The notes below the pieces were generated by a model that was not told the DNA's origin, searched no databases, and was given only the letters and a program-made list of their open reading frames with translations. The translations under genes were made by a program, and so were the position numbers. 64,000 nt of DNA, taken from positions 806,001 to 870,000 of the forward strand of contig CAVYZF010000009.1 in assembly GCA_963772955.1 (NCBI GenBank), given 5' to 3'. The stretch is from Gp6-AA40 sp963772955. Its GTDB lineage: Bacteria > Acidobacteriota > Vicinamibacteria > Vicinamibacterales > UBA2999. Below, piece by piece: positions 53,055 through 62,756 of this stretch (position 1 is the first letter of the stretch; every line of letters begins with the position of its first letter).

Positions 53055-53651
53055 ATGCGGACAGTGTGGTGTATCGGGTTGTGCGCGTGGGCCGTTGCAT
53101 CCTCCGTGTCGGCGCAGCAACCTGCGCCGGCCTTTACGAGCACCGGTCAATTGGTTCGTCCACTCGACTATCGCTCGTGGGTGTTCGTGACGAGCGGCCT
53201 CGGCATGACCTACGGTCCAGCAAAGCCTGCTGAAGGGCAGCCGCCCCTCTTCGACAATGTCTTCGTGACGCGCGATGCCTACAACGCGTTCCTGCGTTCA
53301 GGCACGTGGCCCGACAAGACGATGTTCGTCCTCGAAGGGCGACGGGCGGAGGCGAACGTCTCGATCAACAACGGCGGGCACACGCAAGGCCAGATGGCGT
53401 TCATGGAAGCTGCGGTAAAGGACACCGCGCGCTTCACGAGCACCGGCGGGTGGGGCTATTTCAGCTTCGACAGTCGTGGCGGCCTGGTCGAGAGTGCGGC
53501 GGCGATGCCGCCGACGGCATCGTGTTACGCCTGTCATTCAGCGAACACGGCCGTCGACAACACCTTCGTTCAGTTCTATCCGGAGCTCTTCGCGGTCGCG
53601 AAGGCGAAGGGAACGGTTAAAGCGACGTACGATCCGAATAAGAAGCCTTAG
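53055..53651 (+). CDS. Cytochrome P460-family protein
   Basis: ATG 53055 gives 198 residues, with a signal peptide ending near SSVSAQ. The P460 fold is recognisable by LVRPLDYRSWVFVTSGLGMTY, FDNVFVTRDAYNAFLRSGTWPDKTMFVLEGR, WGYFSFDS and the heme c attachment CYACHS near the C-terminus. P460 cytochromes oxidise hydroxylamine or detoxify NO; this member is uncharacterised and the Lys cross-link cannot be judged by eye. It probably shares a transcript with sppA. Confidence 0.86.
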   Translation: MRTVWCIGLCAWAVASSVSAQQPAPAFTSTGQLVRPLDYRSWVFVTSGLGMTYGPAKPAEGQPPLFDNVFVTRDAYNAFLRSGTWPDKTMFVLEGRRAEANVSINNGGHTQGQMAFMEAAVKDTARFTSTGGWGYFSFDSRGGLVESAAAMPPTASCYACHSANTAVDNTFVQFYPELFAVAKAKGTVKATYDPNKKP

Positions 53652-53655
53652 CGGC

Positions 53656-55594
53656 CTACAGCAGATACGCCGCCAGGACGCGACGAACGACCTCGGTATT
53701 GATCTGGACCTTCATCTTCTCCTTCGCCTTACCCATGTAAGCGGAGAAGAATCGTGCGCGGCGCTCGTTGAGCAGCTCGGCCCGGAACGCCTCCTGCCCC
53801 TGCTTCATCTTTTCCGGCGTCACCTCATCGCGCTCGGCAACGCGGACGATGACCGTGCCGTCCGTGGTCTGAATCGGATCGCTGACCGATCCCTTGGGCA
53901 GCGAGAACGCCACGCGATCGACCTCGGGGCTCACGCCGATGTCGGGGATCGCCGCTCCGCGCGGAACGAGCTCGGTGTCCTTGGCCTCGAGTCCCTGTGC
54001 TTTGGCCGCGGCAGCAAAGTCCTTTGCTGATTTGAGGGCTGCAGCGACGGCGGTCGCGCGCACCTTGCTCGCTTCCGTGGCTCGTGCCTTGGTCAGGTCT
54101 TCGCGCACGCGCTCCTTGACCTCGTCCAGCATCGGCACGTACGGGTCCTTGCGCTCGGACACGGCGATGAACACCGGACCGCGCGTGGTGCCGAGCGGCT
54201 GGCTGGCGGCGGTGCCCTGCAGCGTGAAGGCTGCGGCTGCCACCTGCGGTGCGGCGCCGAGTCCGGGCACGGGATCTTCGCGCTGGAAGAAGCCCGATTC
54301 CTGAACGGTCAACTGCAGCTCGCGTGCAGCCGTTTCCAGGTCGGCCATGTCCTTGACCCGGCTTGCGAATTGCGCGGCCTGATCGGTGATGCGCTGATCG
54401 GCGAGCTGGAGCGAGAGCTGTTCCTGGATCTGCGTCCGCACCGCATCGAGCGGCGTCGAGGACGCCGGCCGCTTGTCGATCACTTTGATGATGTGGAAGC
54501 CGAACTGCGATTTCACCAGGTCGCTGACCTGTCCCGGCTGCATCGTGAACGCCGCGTTCTCGAACTCCGGCACCATGCGGCCGCGGCCAAAGTAGTCCAC
54601 GTCACCGCCATTCGCTTTGGAACCCTCGTCCTCGGAGTACCTGCTTCGCGAGCGCTGCGAAATCACCGCCGGCCTTGACCTGCGCCAGGATGCCCTCGGC
54701 TTCCTTGCGAACCGCGGCTTCATCCTTGCCATCGGTCTTGAGCAGGATGTGGCTGGCCTTGACCTGTTCCGGCGTCTGGTACTGCTGGATGTTGTCGTTG
54801 TAGTACCGCTGAATGTCCGAGGGTGGCACGGCGATCTTCAGGCGTGCCTGATCGCGATCGAGCAGCAGGTACTTGATCTTGCGCTGCTCGCCGATGCGGT
54901 ACTCCGCCTTGTGCGCCTCGAAGTGAGCCGCGATGTCTGCGTCGGACAGGGTGACGCCGCTGCGGAATTTCGTCGCGGTGAACGCCACGACCTGCAGCTT
55001 CACCTTCTCGTTGCGTGCCTTGTACTCCGTCTGCACGTCGGCATCGGACACCGCCATCCAGTCGGTCAACGCCGCGCGCAATTTGTCGAGCACCATGCTG
55101 CGCCGCAGGGTCTCTTCGAACTGCGACTTAGTAATCGGCGGATTCTGGCTTTGCAGCAACTGCTCGTACCGCTGCTCGCCGATGAAGCGTCCGTTCTCCT
55201 GGAGCGCGGGGATCGAGAAGATCTGCTGGGCGAGCTCGTCATCGCTGACGGTGATGCCGTTCTGCTCGGCCTCGATCAGGCCAACCTGCTCGTCGATCAT
55301 CTGTGACAGGATCTGCTGGTCGATGCCAAGTTGCCGCATCAACTGACTGTTCAGGCTGCCCCCGAACTGTTGGCGGTACGCGGCCACCTGCGAGACATAG
55401 CGCTGCTGGAAGTCGCCGGCCGTGACAGTGCGGCCGTTGATCTCGGCAACCACCTCGCGCGCTCCGGCACCGGTACCGGTGGGCGTGGTCTGGACAAAAT
55501 CAGGGATGTAGAGGAGCACGAAGGTCAGCACCACGATTGCCAGGCTCCACTTGAGCCAGTTCTTGTGGCGACGCATTCGGTCTAGCATGGTCAT
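53656..55594 (-). CDS. ppiD: SurA/PpiD-type parvulin isomerase, apparent frameshift
   Basis: The reading starts at ATG 55594 or 55588 (MLDRMRRHKNWLKWSLAIVV) with one membrane helix, then a SurA-N-like chaperone domain and the start of a parvulin domain (KASHILLKTDG, GGDFAALAKQ). It goes out of frame there. The second frame (53656-54732) supplies YSEDEGSKANGGDVDYFGRG, FGFHIIKVIDKRP and a second PPIase-like part. Removing one base of the nonamer GCAGGTACT (minus strand, 54636-54644) gives ALAKQYSEDEGSKANGG, matching the family. PpiD assists folding of outer-membrane proteins at the Sec exit. Confidence 0.85.
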
Positions 55595-55723
55595 AGGCGA
55601 GAAGTCCTCGAAACAACCATCGTACGCTAGGAAGTGACACGACGGCAATCGTTTAACCGCGCTTGTCCCCTACAGAACGAAGCCTCCGGAACCGATTTAC
55701 AGAAGGGATGTCACCGGCCGGCC

Positions 55724-55753
55724 CTGTCAAGGGGTCATGATATTATTTATTAC
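55724..55753 (+). promoter_or_regulatory. Candidate promoter in an AT-rich island upstream of the GGDEF gene
   Basis: CTGTCA at 55724-55729 and TATTAC at 55748-55753 are 18 bases apart within an AT-rich stretch that stands out from the GC-rich surroundings. It lies 46 bases before the ATG at 55799 in the divergent spacer with ppiD. The -10 match is weak. Confidence 0.3.
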
Positions 55754-55798
55754 ATTTAGAAGGACTTAGCGGCTTTCGAGCTGCCTCTGACAGACCAG

Positions 55799-56920
55799 AT
55801 GCCCGCGTCTTCTCGGCGAGCGCTGAGACCCATCTCGAGCAAACGTCACGCCGCGCCGCGCCCGGTGCGAGGAACCCGGCGCTTGGACCTCGCTGCACGG
55901 TTGAAGGCGCGCGCCCGGGCGTTGAGGCTCAGGGTGGAGCGTCGGGAGACCTTCATCGAGGCCGTCCGCGAGTCCAACGCCAGCCAGGATCCCCGCAAAG
56001 TCGCTGAATGGATGGTCCGTCAGGCCCAAAACTGGGTCCCGGCTCCGTGCTGGGTGGTCATTGCCCACGACGTCAACGGACATCTCAACGTTCTGGCCGA
56101 TGTAGGCCTGGTGCCGAGCCTTGGTCCCTCGCTGTGGACCGCCGCCAACTGGGTCATGCGTCACAACGCTGAGTTCTTCTCCGGCGATCTCGCCAAGGAC
56201 TCGCGCGGCGGAGCTGGATCCGGCGGATCTGCGATCGCCCTGCCACTGACCTGCCGCAACCGCAGTGTCGGTGCGCTCGTCTGTCTCGATCCTCAGCCGT
56301 CGCGTTCGACGCCGTCGATGGGGCCGTCGCTCGTCGTATCCTTGCGATTGCTGCTCGAGCCGTCCGCGATTGCGTTGGATAATGCTCTAGCACTACAGCG
56401 CGCTGAAGCGCTGTCGGTCACTGACGAACTCACGCGTCTCTCAAACTCGCGCTATCTCAATCAAGTGCTGCGTCGCGAAACGAAACGATCTGTCCGCAAC
56501 GGCAGCCCGCTGTCTTTGCTCTTCCTCGATCTGGACAGCTTCAAGCAGGTGAATGATCAGCATGGCCATCTCGCCGGAAGCAAAGTACTGATGGAAGCAG
56601 CGGCGGTCATTCGTGGCTGTGCGCGTGAGACGGACGTCGTCGCGCGATTCGGCGGCGATGAGTTCACGTTGCTCCTGCCGGACACCAACACCGAGGGTGC
56701 GGTGCAGGTCGCCGAACGCATCAGGGATCGGCTGCGCGCCTCGCGATTTCTGGCATCGGACGGGTTGTCGGTACGTCAGACAGTCTCGATCGGTGTCGCC
56801 ACACTTGAAGCAGATAAACCCCGCACCGCCGACGAACTGATGCGCGCCGCCGACATGGCCATGTATCGGGTGAAGGCCGCCGGCAAAGACGGGATCTACG
56901 TCGCCCAGGACGGCGCCTGA
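55799..56920 (+). CDS. GAF-GGDEF diguanylate cyclase
   Basis: The 373-residue protein has a basic N-terminus, a GAF-like sensor region (about residues 60-200, including CWVVIAHDVNGHLNVLADVGL) and a complete GGDEF domain. This shows LTRLSNSRYLNQVLRRE, LLFLDLDSFKQVNDQHGH, and the active site RFGGDEF with the inhibitory RxxD site (RETD) exactly five residues upstream. It should synthesise cyclic di-GMP with product inhibition. Together with the degenerate HD-GYP and EAL-HDOD proteins it is one of three cyclic di-GMP-related genes in the window. Confidence 0.93.
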   Translation: MPASSRRALRPISSKRHAAPRPVRGTRRLDLAARLKARARALRLRVERRETFIEAVRESNASQDPRKVAEWMVRQAQNWVPAPCWVVIAHDVNGHLNVLADVGLVPSLGPSLWTAANWVMRHNAEFFSGDLAKDSRGGAGSGGSAIALPLTCRNRSVGALVCLDPQPSRSTPSMGPSLVVSLRLLLEPSAIALDNALALQRAEALSVTDELTRLSNSRYLNQVLRRETKRSVRNGSPLSLLFLDLDSFKQVNDQHGHLAGSKVLMEAAAVIRGCARETDVVARFGGDEFTLLLPDTNTEGAVQVAERIRDRLRASRFLASDGLSVRQTVSIGVATLEADKPRTADELMRAADMAMYRVKAAGKDGIYVAQDGA

Positions 56921-56960
56921 GCATGTCCGCCGGCTTATTTCTTTCGTTGTTTGTGCGTGC

Positions 56961-56983
56961 CTGCACCGGCGGATCCGGTGCAG
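56961..56983 (+). promoter_or_regulatory. Perfect hairpin upstream of mreB
   Basis: CTGCACCGG and CCGGTGCAG form a 9-bp perfect stem with a 5-base loop, between the GGDEF stop and the mreB start. No U-tract follows. It could be a terminator for the GGDEF gene, an mRNA element of mreB, or an operator. Confidence 0.4.
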
Positions 56984-57011
56984 TCAGCGTCGCCCAGGAG
57001 GGCTGGTAATC

Positions 57012-58037
<1,026 letters not shown>

Positions 58038-58103
58038 TAGGCAGTATGCCGTAGGCAGTATGCAGGTGCGTCTCGCTGCCTACCGCCTACGGCCTACTGC
58101 CTA
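58038..58103. repeat. Two-armed heptamer array between mreB and mreC
   Basis: TAGGCAG, TATGCCG, TAGGCAG and TATGCAG occupy 58038-58065 directly after the mreB stop. A 10-base loop follows, then CTGCCTA, CCGCCTA, CGGCCTA and CTGCCTA at 58076-58103. The arms are four heptamers each and mutually complementary, the clearest example in the window. Confidence 0.8.
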
Positions 58104-58109
58104 CTAACA

Positions 58110-58940
58110 ATGGCAGTACTCGACATCCGACAACGCACAGGTTGGTTGTTCATGGGCGTGATCGTCGGGCACATCCTGTTGATTTCAGCGCAGGTGAACA
58201 CCCGGCGCGGTGTCCCCGTGCTCGAGGAATTCACATTCGGCACCTTCGCTGAAATTCAGCGCGGCGCAACATCCGCGATTGCGACCATTCGTGACAACTG
58301 GGTGAACTACGTCGCTCTGCAGGACGTACGCGCCGAGAACGCGAAGCTCAAGGAAGAACTCGGGTCGATGCAGATTGGTCTTCAGCAGGAGCGCGCGCTG
58401 GCGCAGCAGTCGCGTTCGCTTCAGGGGCTTCTCGAGCTCAAATCCTCGGTTCAACTGAAGACGACCGCCGCCGCTGTGATCGCTGGCGGGGCGAGCCCCG
58501 AGTTCCGCACGATGACCATCGACAAGGGCACCGGCGACGGACTTGGCTCGGATATGGCCGTGCTTGCCCCCGCGGGAATCGTCGGTCGTATCATCATGCC
58601 CTCTCGTCGAGCCGCCAAGGTTCAGTTGCTGATTGATCGCGACGCTGCGGCTGGAGCCATCGTGGAGCGCTCGCGCGCGCAGGGCGTCGTTGTCGGCACC
58701 GGCACGGATCGTTTCCGGCTGGACCACGTCCCGGGCGCGGCCGACATTCAGGTTGGAGATCGCGTGGTGACCTCGGGGATCGAGGGGATTTACCCGAAGG
58801 GCTTTGTCATCGGTCAGATAGAATCAGTTGACCGCCAGAGCGGGGAATTCACCAACGTTGTGGTCCGCCCGGCGGTGGAGTTTTCAGCGCTCGAGACCGT
58901 GCTGGTCGTCGTGACGCCATCGGCCGGCGAGGCGCAGTGA
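58110..58940 (+). CDS. mreC: Rod shape-determining protein MreC
   Basis: The 276-residue protein has an N-terminal membrane helix (GWLFMGVIVGHILLISAQ), a coiled coil (DVRAENAKLKEELGSMQIGLQQERALAQQ) and the MreC beta domain. That domain shows MTIDKGTGDGLGSDMAVLAPAGIVGRI, VQLLIDRDAAAGAIVERSRAQGVV and GDRVVTSGIEGIYPKGFVIG. It links MreB with the periplasmic cell-wall synthases. Its stop overlaps the mreD start (GTGA). Confidence 0.95.
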   Translation: MAVLDIRQRTGWLFMGVIVGHILLISAQVNTRRGVPVLEEFTFGTFAEIQRGATSAIATIRDNWVNYVALQDVRAENAKLKEELGSMQIGLQQERALAQQSRSLQGLLELKSSVQLKTTAAAVIAGGASPEFRTMTIDKGTGDGLGSDMAVLAPAGIVGRIIMPSRRAAKVQLLIDRDAAAGAIVERSRAQGVVVGTGTDRFRLDHVPGAADIQVGDRVVTSGIEGIYPKGFVIGQIESVDRQSGEFTNVVVRPAVEFSALETVLVVVTPSAGEAQ

Positions 58941-59443
58941 AAGCAGTCGGCGTCCTGATTGCGGTGGCGTTGGCCCTGGCTCTTCAGACCACGCTGGCGC
59001 AGTTGCTCGTTGGCGGGACCGCGGCGATCGACCTCGTGCTCGTCGCGGTGGTTTCGGTCGCGCTGACGACGGGTCCGGTGAGCGGGATGCTCGCTGGCAG
59101 CGTCGCGGGGCTCATTCAGGATTCGCTGTCGACCGGCGTGCTTGGTATCGGCGGGTTGGCGAAGTCGGTCATCGGGTTCGTGGCGGGTGCAATCAGCCAG
59201 CAGTTCATCCTGACATCTGCTCTGCCGCGGTTCCTGATGTTCGTAGGCGCGACGATCGCGCACGCGGCGCTTTTCATGGGGTTGAACGTGCTCCTCGGTT
59301 TGCGGACGTTTCCCGCACCGTGGAAGGCGGTTGCGAGTCAAGCGGTTGGCAACGCGGTCGTCGGCATGGTGGCGTTCGCGATCATGGAAGCGCTTCCGGG
59401 TGTGATCGAACGCCGGCGCGCGGGGCGAAGACCGCGCGGGTAG
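58937..59443 (+). CDS. mreD: Rod shape-determining protein MreD
   Basis: GTG 58937 starts a 168-residue, highly hydrophobic protein with about five membrane helices (GVLIAVALALALQTTLAQLLV, AAIDLVLVAVVSVALTTGPV, and others). Sequence conservation is low, as usual for MreD, but GSVAGLIQDSLSTGVLGIGGLAKSVIGFVAG is typical. Position between mreC and mrdA supports the assignment. Confidence 0.9.
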   Translation: MKAVGVLIAVALALALQTTLAQLLVGGTAAIDLVLVAVVSVALTTGPVSGMLAGSVAGLIQDSLSTGVLGIGGLAKSVIGFVAGAISQQFILTSALPRFLMFVGATIAHAALFMGLNVLLGLRTFPAPWKAVASQAVGNAVVGMVAFAIMEALPGVIERRRAGRRPRG

Positions 59444-59449
59444 AGGTAG

Positions 59450-59470
59450 AGGCGGGTCTTGGACCCGCCT
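59450..59470 (+). terminator. GGCGGGTC hairpin after mreD
   Basis: AGGCGGGTC and GACCCGCCT form a 9-bp stem with a 3-base loop, just after the mreD stop. No U-tract follows. The same stem word appears after rodA, and a related one after rpmE. Confidence 0.45.
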
Positions 59471-59473
59471 GAA

Positions 59474-59501
59474 GTAAGCAGTAAGCGGTAGGCAGTAGGC
59501 G
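59474..59501. repeat. Heptamer array upstream of mrdA
   Basis: Four consecutive units fit GTARGCR (GTAAGCA, GTAAGCG, GTAGGCA, GTAGGCG) directly before the mrdA start at 59509. The word is the same as in the mreB-mreC array, here without an opposing arm. Confidence 0.65.
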
Positions 59502-59508
59502 GTTCGAT

Positions 59509-61527
59509 ATGTCCACTGGCGAAAATCGCAGGCGAATCGGCGAGCGGCTGGTCGTGCTCCAGGTTGCTGTGATTGTGGCGTTTGCCGCGCTGGGAATCTG
59601 TTTCTGGGTCCTGCAGATCGCTCAGCACGACAAGTACGAGGAGATGGCGGAGAACAACCATCAGCGCACGCTCGCCCTGCGCGCGCCGCGTGGGATCCTG
59701 TTCGACCGCAACGGCAAGGTTCTGGTCGAGAATCGTCACTCCTTCACCATCTCCATCCTTCGCGAGCACTCCAAGGATCTTGACCAGACGGCCCGGCTTC
59801 TCGCGCGCGTGGCGGGACTCGACCTGAAGCAGGTCCAGGACATCATCGAGCGGCATCGCGGTGAGCCCTCCTACCGGCCGATCGTCGTCGTCGAGGACGC
59901 GACGCTGGCGCAGGTCGCCGCGATCACGGCACGGCGGCTCGACTTCGAACTGCCGGACGTGAGAGTCGAAGAAGTGCCCGCACGCAAGTACCCCGAGTCG
60001 CTGGCCGCGCACCTGTTTGGCTATGTGGGTGAAGTCAGCGACACGCAGGTGGCGTCCGATCCCGAGCTGAAGAGCGGCGACATCGCCGGCCAATCGGGGA
60101 TCGAGAAGATCTACAACGCCGCGCTGAAGGGCGCCGACGGTGCGCGCGTGGTCGTCGTCAACAGCCTGGGCCGCGAGATCAGCGTCCTGGAGGAAGAGAA
60201 GCCGACCGCAGGCAAACGCCTGCAGCTGACCATCGACTACGACGTGCAACGGGCAACGGAAGAAGCGTTCAACGCCGTCAGCATGGCGGGGCTGACGAAC
60301 GCAGGCGCGGCCGTCGTTCTCGATCCGCGTACAGGTGAAGTGCTGGCGTTCACGAGCCGGCCGACCTACGACCCGAACGCGTTCGCGGCGGGGATCGATC
60401 GCGGAACGTGGGCGTCGCTGAACACCGACGAGCAGCGGCCGCTGAACAATCGCGCGATACAGGGGCGGTACTCGCCGGGATCGACCTTCAAGATGGCGGT
60501 CGGCCTGGCCGGCCTCGAAGAGGACGTCATCGATCCGAACTTCCACGTGCACTGCGGCGGCGGGGCCAACTTCTACGGACGCTATTTCAAGTGCTGGAAG
60601 AAGGGCGGCCACGGGTCGGTCGATCTCAAGACCGCGATTGCGCAATCGTGCGACGTCTACTTCTACACCGTCGCCAACATGCTCGGCGTCGATCGCATCA
60701 ACAAGTGGGCCACGCTGCTCGGGCTTGGCGTGAAGAGCGGCATCGATCTCCCCAACGAGGTCACGGGTCTGGTGCCATCGACCAAGTGGAAGCAAGAGAC
60801 GCGGCATGAGAAGTGGTACGCCGGTGAAACGATCTCCGTAGGCATCGGCCAGGGCGCGGTTTCGGTGACGCCCGTGTCGATGGCGATCTATATGGCGACG
60901 ATCGCCAACGGCGGCACGCGTATCACACCGCACCTCGTCAAGGCGATGGACGACGGCAGCGGTGGCGGCTGGAAGCCGGTGCCAACGCCGCCGGCCCAGT
61001 CGAAGTTCGACATCACGCCCGAGAAGCTGCAGGCGATCCGCGACGGGATGTGGGCGGTGGTCAACGGCAGCGGTACCGGCGGACGAGCGCGCGTCGCGGG
61101 AAAAGACGTCGCCGGCAAAACCGGGACGGCTCAAATCATCTCGAACCAGGGTCGCCTCGCGGCGCGCGGGAAGCGCGACCTGCGCGACAACGGTTGGTTC
61201 TCGTTCTTCGCGCCGCGCGACAACCCGACGATCGCCGGCATCGTGTTCCTCGAACACGGCATGCACGGGCCAAACGCCGCGTCGGTCGCCCGTCACATCC
61301 TCGAAACGTACTTCGCGAAGCAGGACGGCCGTCCGTTGCCGCCGGCGCCGAAGCCGGAGGAGCTGCGGCTCGACTTCTCCGACTCCGCGGGCGACAGTGG
61401 TCCGCGCGAGTACCCCGATCCGCCGGCGATGCCGACTGATGACCAGGGACCAGCCGAAGTTGAGATCGCTCTGCTCGAACGACGGCCCGCCGACGCCGGT
61501 CCTGCTGTCGCTGGTCTCGCGAGGTAG
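59509..61527 (+). CDS. mrdA: Penicillin-binding protein 2 (elongasome transpeptidase)
   Basis: The 672-residue protein has a membrane anchor (VLQVAVIVAFAALGICFWVLQI) and the PBP dimerisation domain (RAPRGILFDRNGKVLVEN). The transpeptidase domain has active serine S325 in YSPGSTFK, an SCD motif in AQSCDVYFY, and K537-T-G in AGKTGTAQ. It cross-links peptidoglycan during cell elongation with RodA, whose gene follows after two bases. A proline-rich tail of about 70 residues ends the protein. Confidence 0.96.
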   Translation: MSTGENRRRIGERLVVLQVAVIVAFAALGICFWVLQIAQHDKYEEMAENNHQRTLALRAPRGILFDRNGKVLVENRHSFTISILREHSKDLDQTARLLARVAGLDLKQVQDIIERHRGEPSYRPIVVVEDATLAQVAAITARRLDFELPDVRVEEVPARKYPESLAAHLFGYVGEVSDTQVASDPELKSGDIAGQSGIEKIYNAALKGADGARVVVVNSLGREISVLEEEKPTAGKRLQLTIDYDVQRATEEAFNAVSMAGLTNAGAAVVLDPRTGEVLAFTSRPTYDPNAFAAGIDRGTWASLNTDEQRPLNNRAIQGRYSPGSTFKMAVGLAGLEEDVIDPNFHVHCGGGANFYGRYFKCWKKGGHGSVDLKTAIAQSCDVYFYTVANMLGVDRINKWATLLGLGVKSGIDLPNEVTGLVPSTKWKQETRHEKWYAGETISVGIGQGAVSVTPVSMAIYMATIANGGTRITPHLVKAMDDGSGGGWKPVPTPPAQSKFDITPEKLQAIRDGMWAVVNGSGTGGRARVAGKDVAGKTGTAQIISNQGRLAARGKRDLRDNGWFSFFAPRDNPTIAGIVFLEHGMHGPNAASVARHILETYFAKQDGRPLPPAPKPEELRLDFSDSAGDSGPREYPDPPAMPTDDQGPAEVEIALLERRPADAGPAVAGLAR

Positions 61528-61529
61528 GC

Positions 61530-62612
61530 ATGTTCGAGCGACGCCTCTACTACCACGTTGACTGGGCGATGCTCGCGGCAGTTCTTGCGCTCTGTCTCGC
61601 TGGCGTGACCCAGATCTACAGCGCCACTGGAGCGTCGAGTCTCTACGTCACGCAGATGTACGGGATCGCGATCGGCCTCGTCGCGATGGTGATCTGCCTG
61701 ACAATCGACTACCGTACGCTCGCCGACAAGTCGCACCTCATCTACCTCGGGATTTTCGCGCTTCTCGTGTTCGTGCTCTTCTTCGGCGTCGTCCGTGGCG
61801 GGTCGCGGCGCTGGATCGACCTCGGACCACTCAATCTGCAGCCGTCGGAATTCGCCAAGGCGGCGGTCGCCCTCGCGCTTGCCAAGTACTTCGGCGAGAG
61901 CCGGCGCGGTTCCGTCGTCGCGAGTGACCTGATTATCGCGGGCGCGATAGTATTCGTGCCCTTTCTCGTGATTTACCAGCAACCCGATCTGGGTACGGCG
62001 GCCACGCTGCTGCCCATTTTGTTTGTCGTGGCCTTCGCGGCTGGCATGCCGATTCGGGTCTTCGGGATCATCGCGCTCGCAGGGCTGCTGGCCGCGCCAA
62101 TCGCGTGGAAATTCGCGCTCAAGGACTATCAGAAGGAGCGCGTGTCGACCTTCCTGGACCCCGAGGCGGATGCTCGGGGGGCCGGGTATCAACAGCTTCA
62201 AGCCCGCATTACGACAGGATCAGGCGGGTCGTTTGGAAAGGGATTTCGGCAGGGAACTCAGGGTCAGCTGCGTTTCCTTCCTGTGGCGCATAATGACTTC
62301 ATCTTCTCGGCGTTCGCCGAGGAGCATGGGTTTGCCGGCGTCTTCGTGGCGCTCGGGTTGTATCTATTTGTGATTCTGAGAGCCATCGAGGCGGCCCGGC
62401 TGGCGAAGGACCGGCTCGGGGCGTACCCGGTACTGGGAGTGCTGGCCAGCTTCACGTTCCAGGTGCTGTACAACATTACGATGTCGGCCGGTCTCGCGCC
62501 GGTCAAGGGTCTGACGCTTCCGCTCATGAGTTACGGCGGCTCCTCCATGATCGCTACGCTGGCAGGATTCGGCCTCATTCTCAACGTGCGGATGCGACGA
62601 TTTACGAACTAG
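61530..62612 (+). CDS. rodA: Peptidoglycan glycosyltransferase RodA
   Basis: The 360-residue SEDS protein has ten or so membrane helices. Family signatures are WIDLGPLNLQPSEFAKAAVALALAKYF, YQQPDLGTAATLLPI, the loop QGTQGQLRFLPVAHNDFIFSAFAEEHGFAG with the conserved Asp/Glu residues, and LPLMSYGGSSMIATLAGFGL. It polymerises lipid II in the elongasome with PBP2. Confidence 0.96.
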   Translation: MFERRLYYHVDWAMLAAVLALCLAGVTQIYSATGASSLYVTQMYGIAIGLVAMVICLTIDYRTLADKSHLIYLGIFALLVFVLFFGVVRGGSRRWIDLGPLNLQPSEFAKAAVALALAKYFGESRRGSVVASDLIIAGAIVFVPFLVIYQQPDLGTAATLLPILFVVAFAAGMPIRVFGIIALAGLLAAPIAWKFALKDYQKERVSTFLDPEADARGAGYQQLQARITTGSGGSFGKGFRQGTQGQLRFLPVAHNDFIFSAFAEEHGFAGVFVALGLYLFVILRAIEAARLAKDRLGAYPVLGVLASFTFQVLYNITMSAGLAPVKGLTLPLMSYGGSSMIATLAGFGLILNVRMRRFTN

Positions 62613-62636
62613 GCGGGTCTCCACACAAGACCCGCC
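62612..62636 (+). terminator. GGCGGGTC hairpin after rodA
   Basis: GGCGGGTCT and AGACCCGCC form a perfect 9-bp stem with a 7-base loop, starting on the last base of the rodA stop codon. There is no U-tract. It shares its stem word with the hairpin after mreD. Confidence 0.5.
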
Positions 62637-62756
62637 CTACGGAGATTGGGTTGCTGATCACTGTGCTGCTTTGGGTCCTGCTGACGTGCCTGCTCCTAGC
62701 GCGTACGGCGGCGGTCCGTTCAGTGCCGACGACACAACCCGCTCGGAGTAACGGGC

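Noticed and set aside
38914..54644. Programmed ribosomal frameshifting at GCAGGTACT
   Set aside because: The nonamer is read in different phases, and in one gene it is on the template strand, so a common codon-level slip cannot explain all three cases.
59338..61296. A 652-codon open frame antisense to mrdA
   Set aside because: It mirrors the codon structure of mrdA in a GC-rich gene and shows no family motif; its composition (Arg, Asp, His, Val) is typical of antisense shadows.
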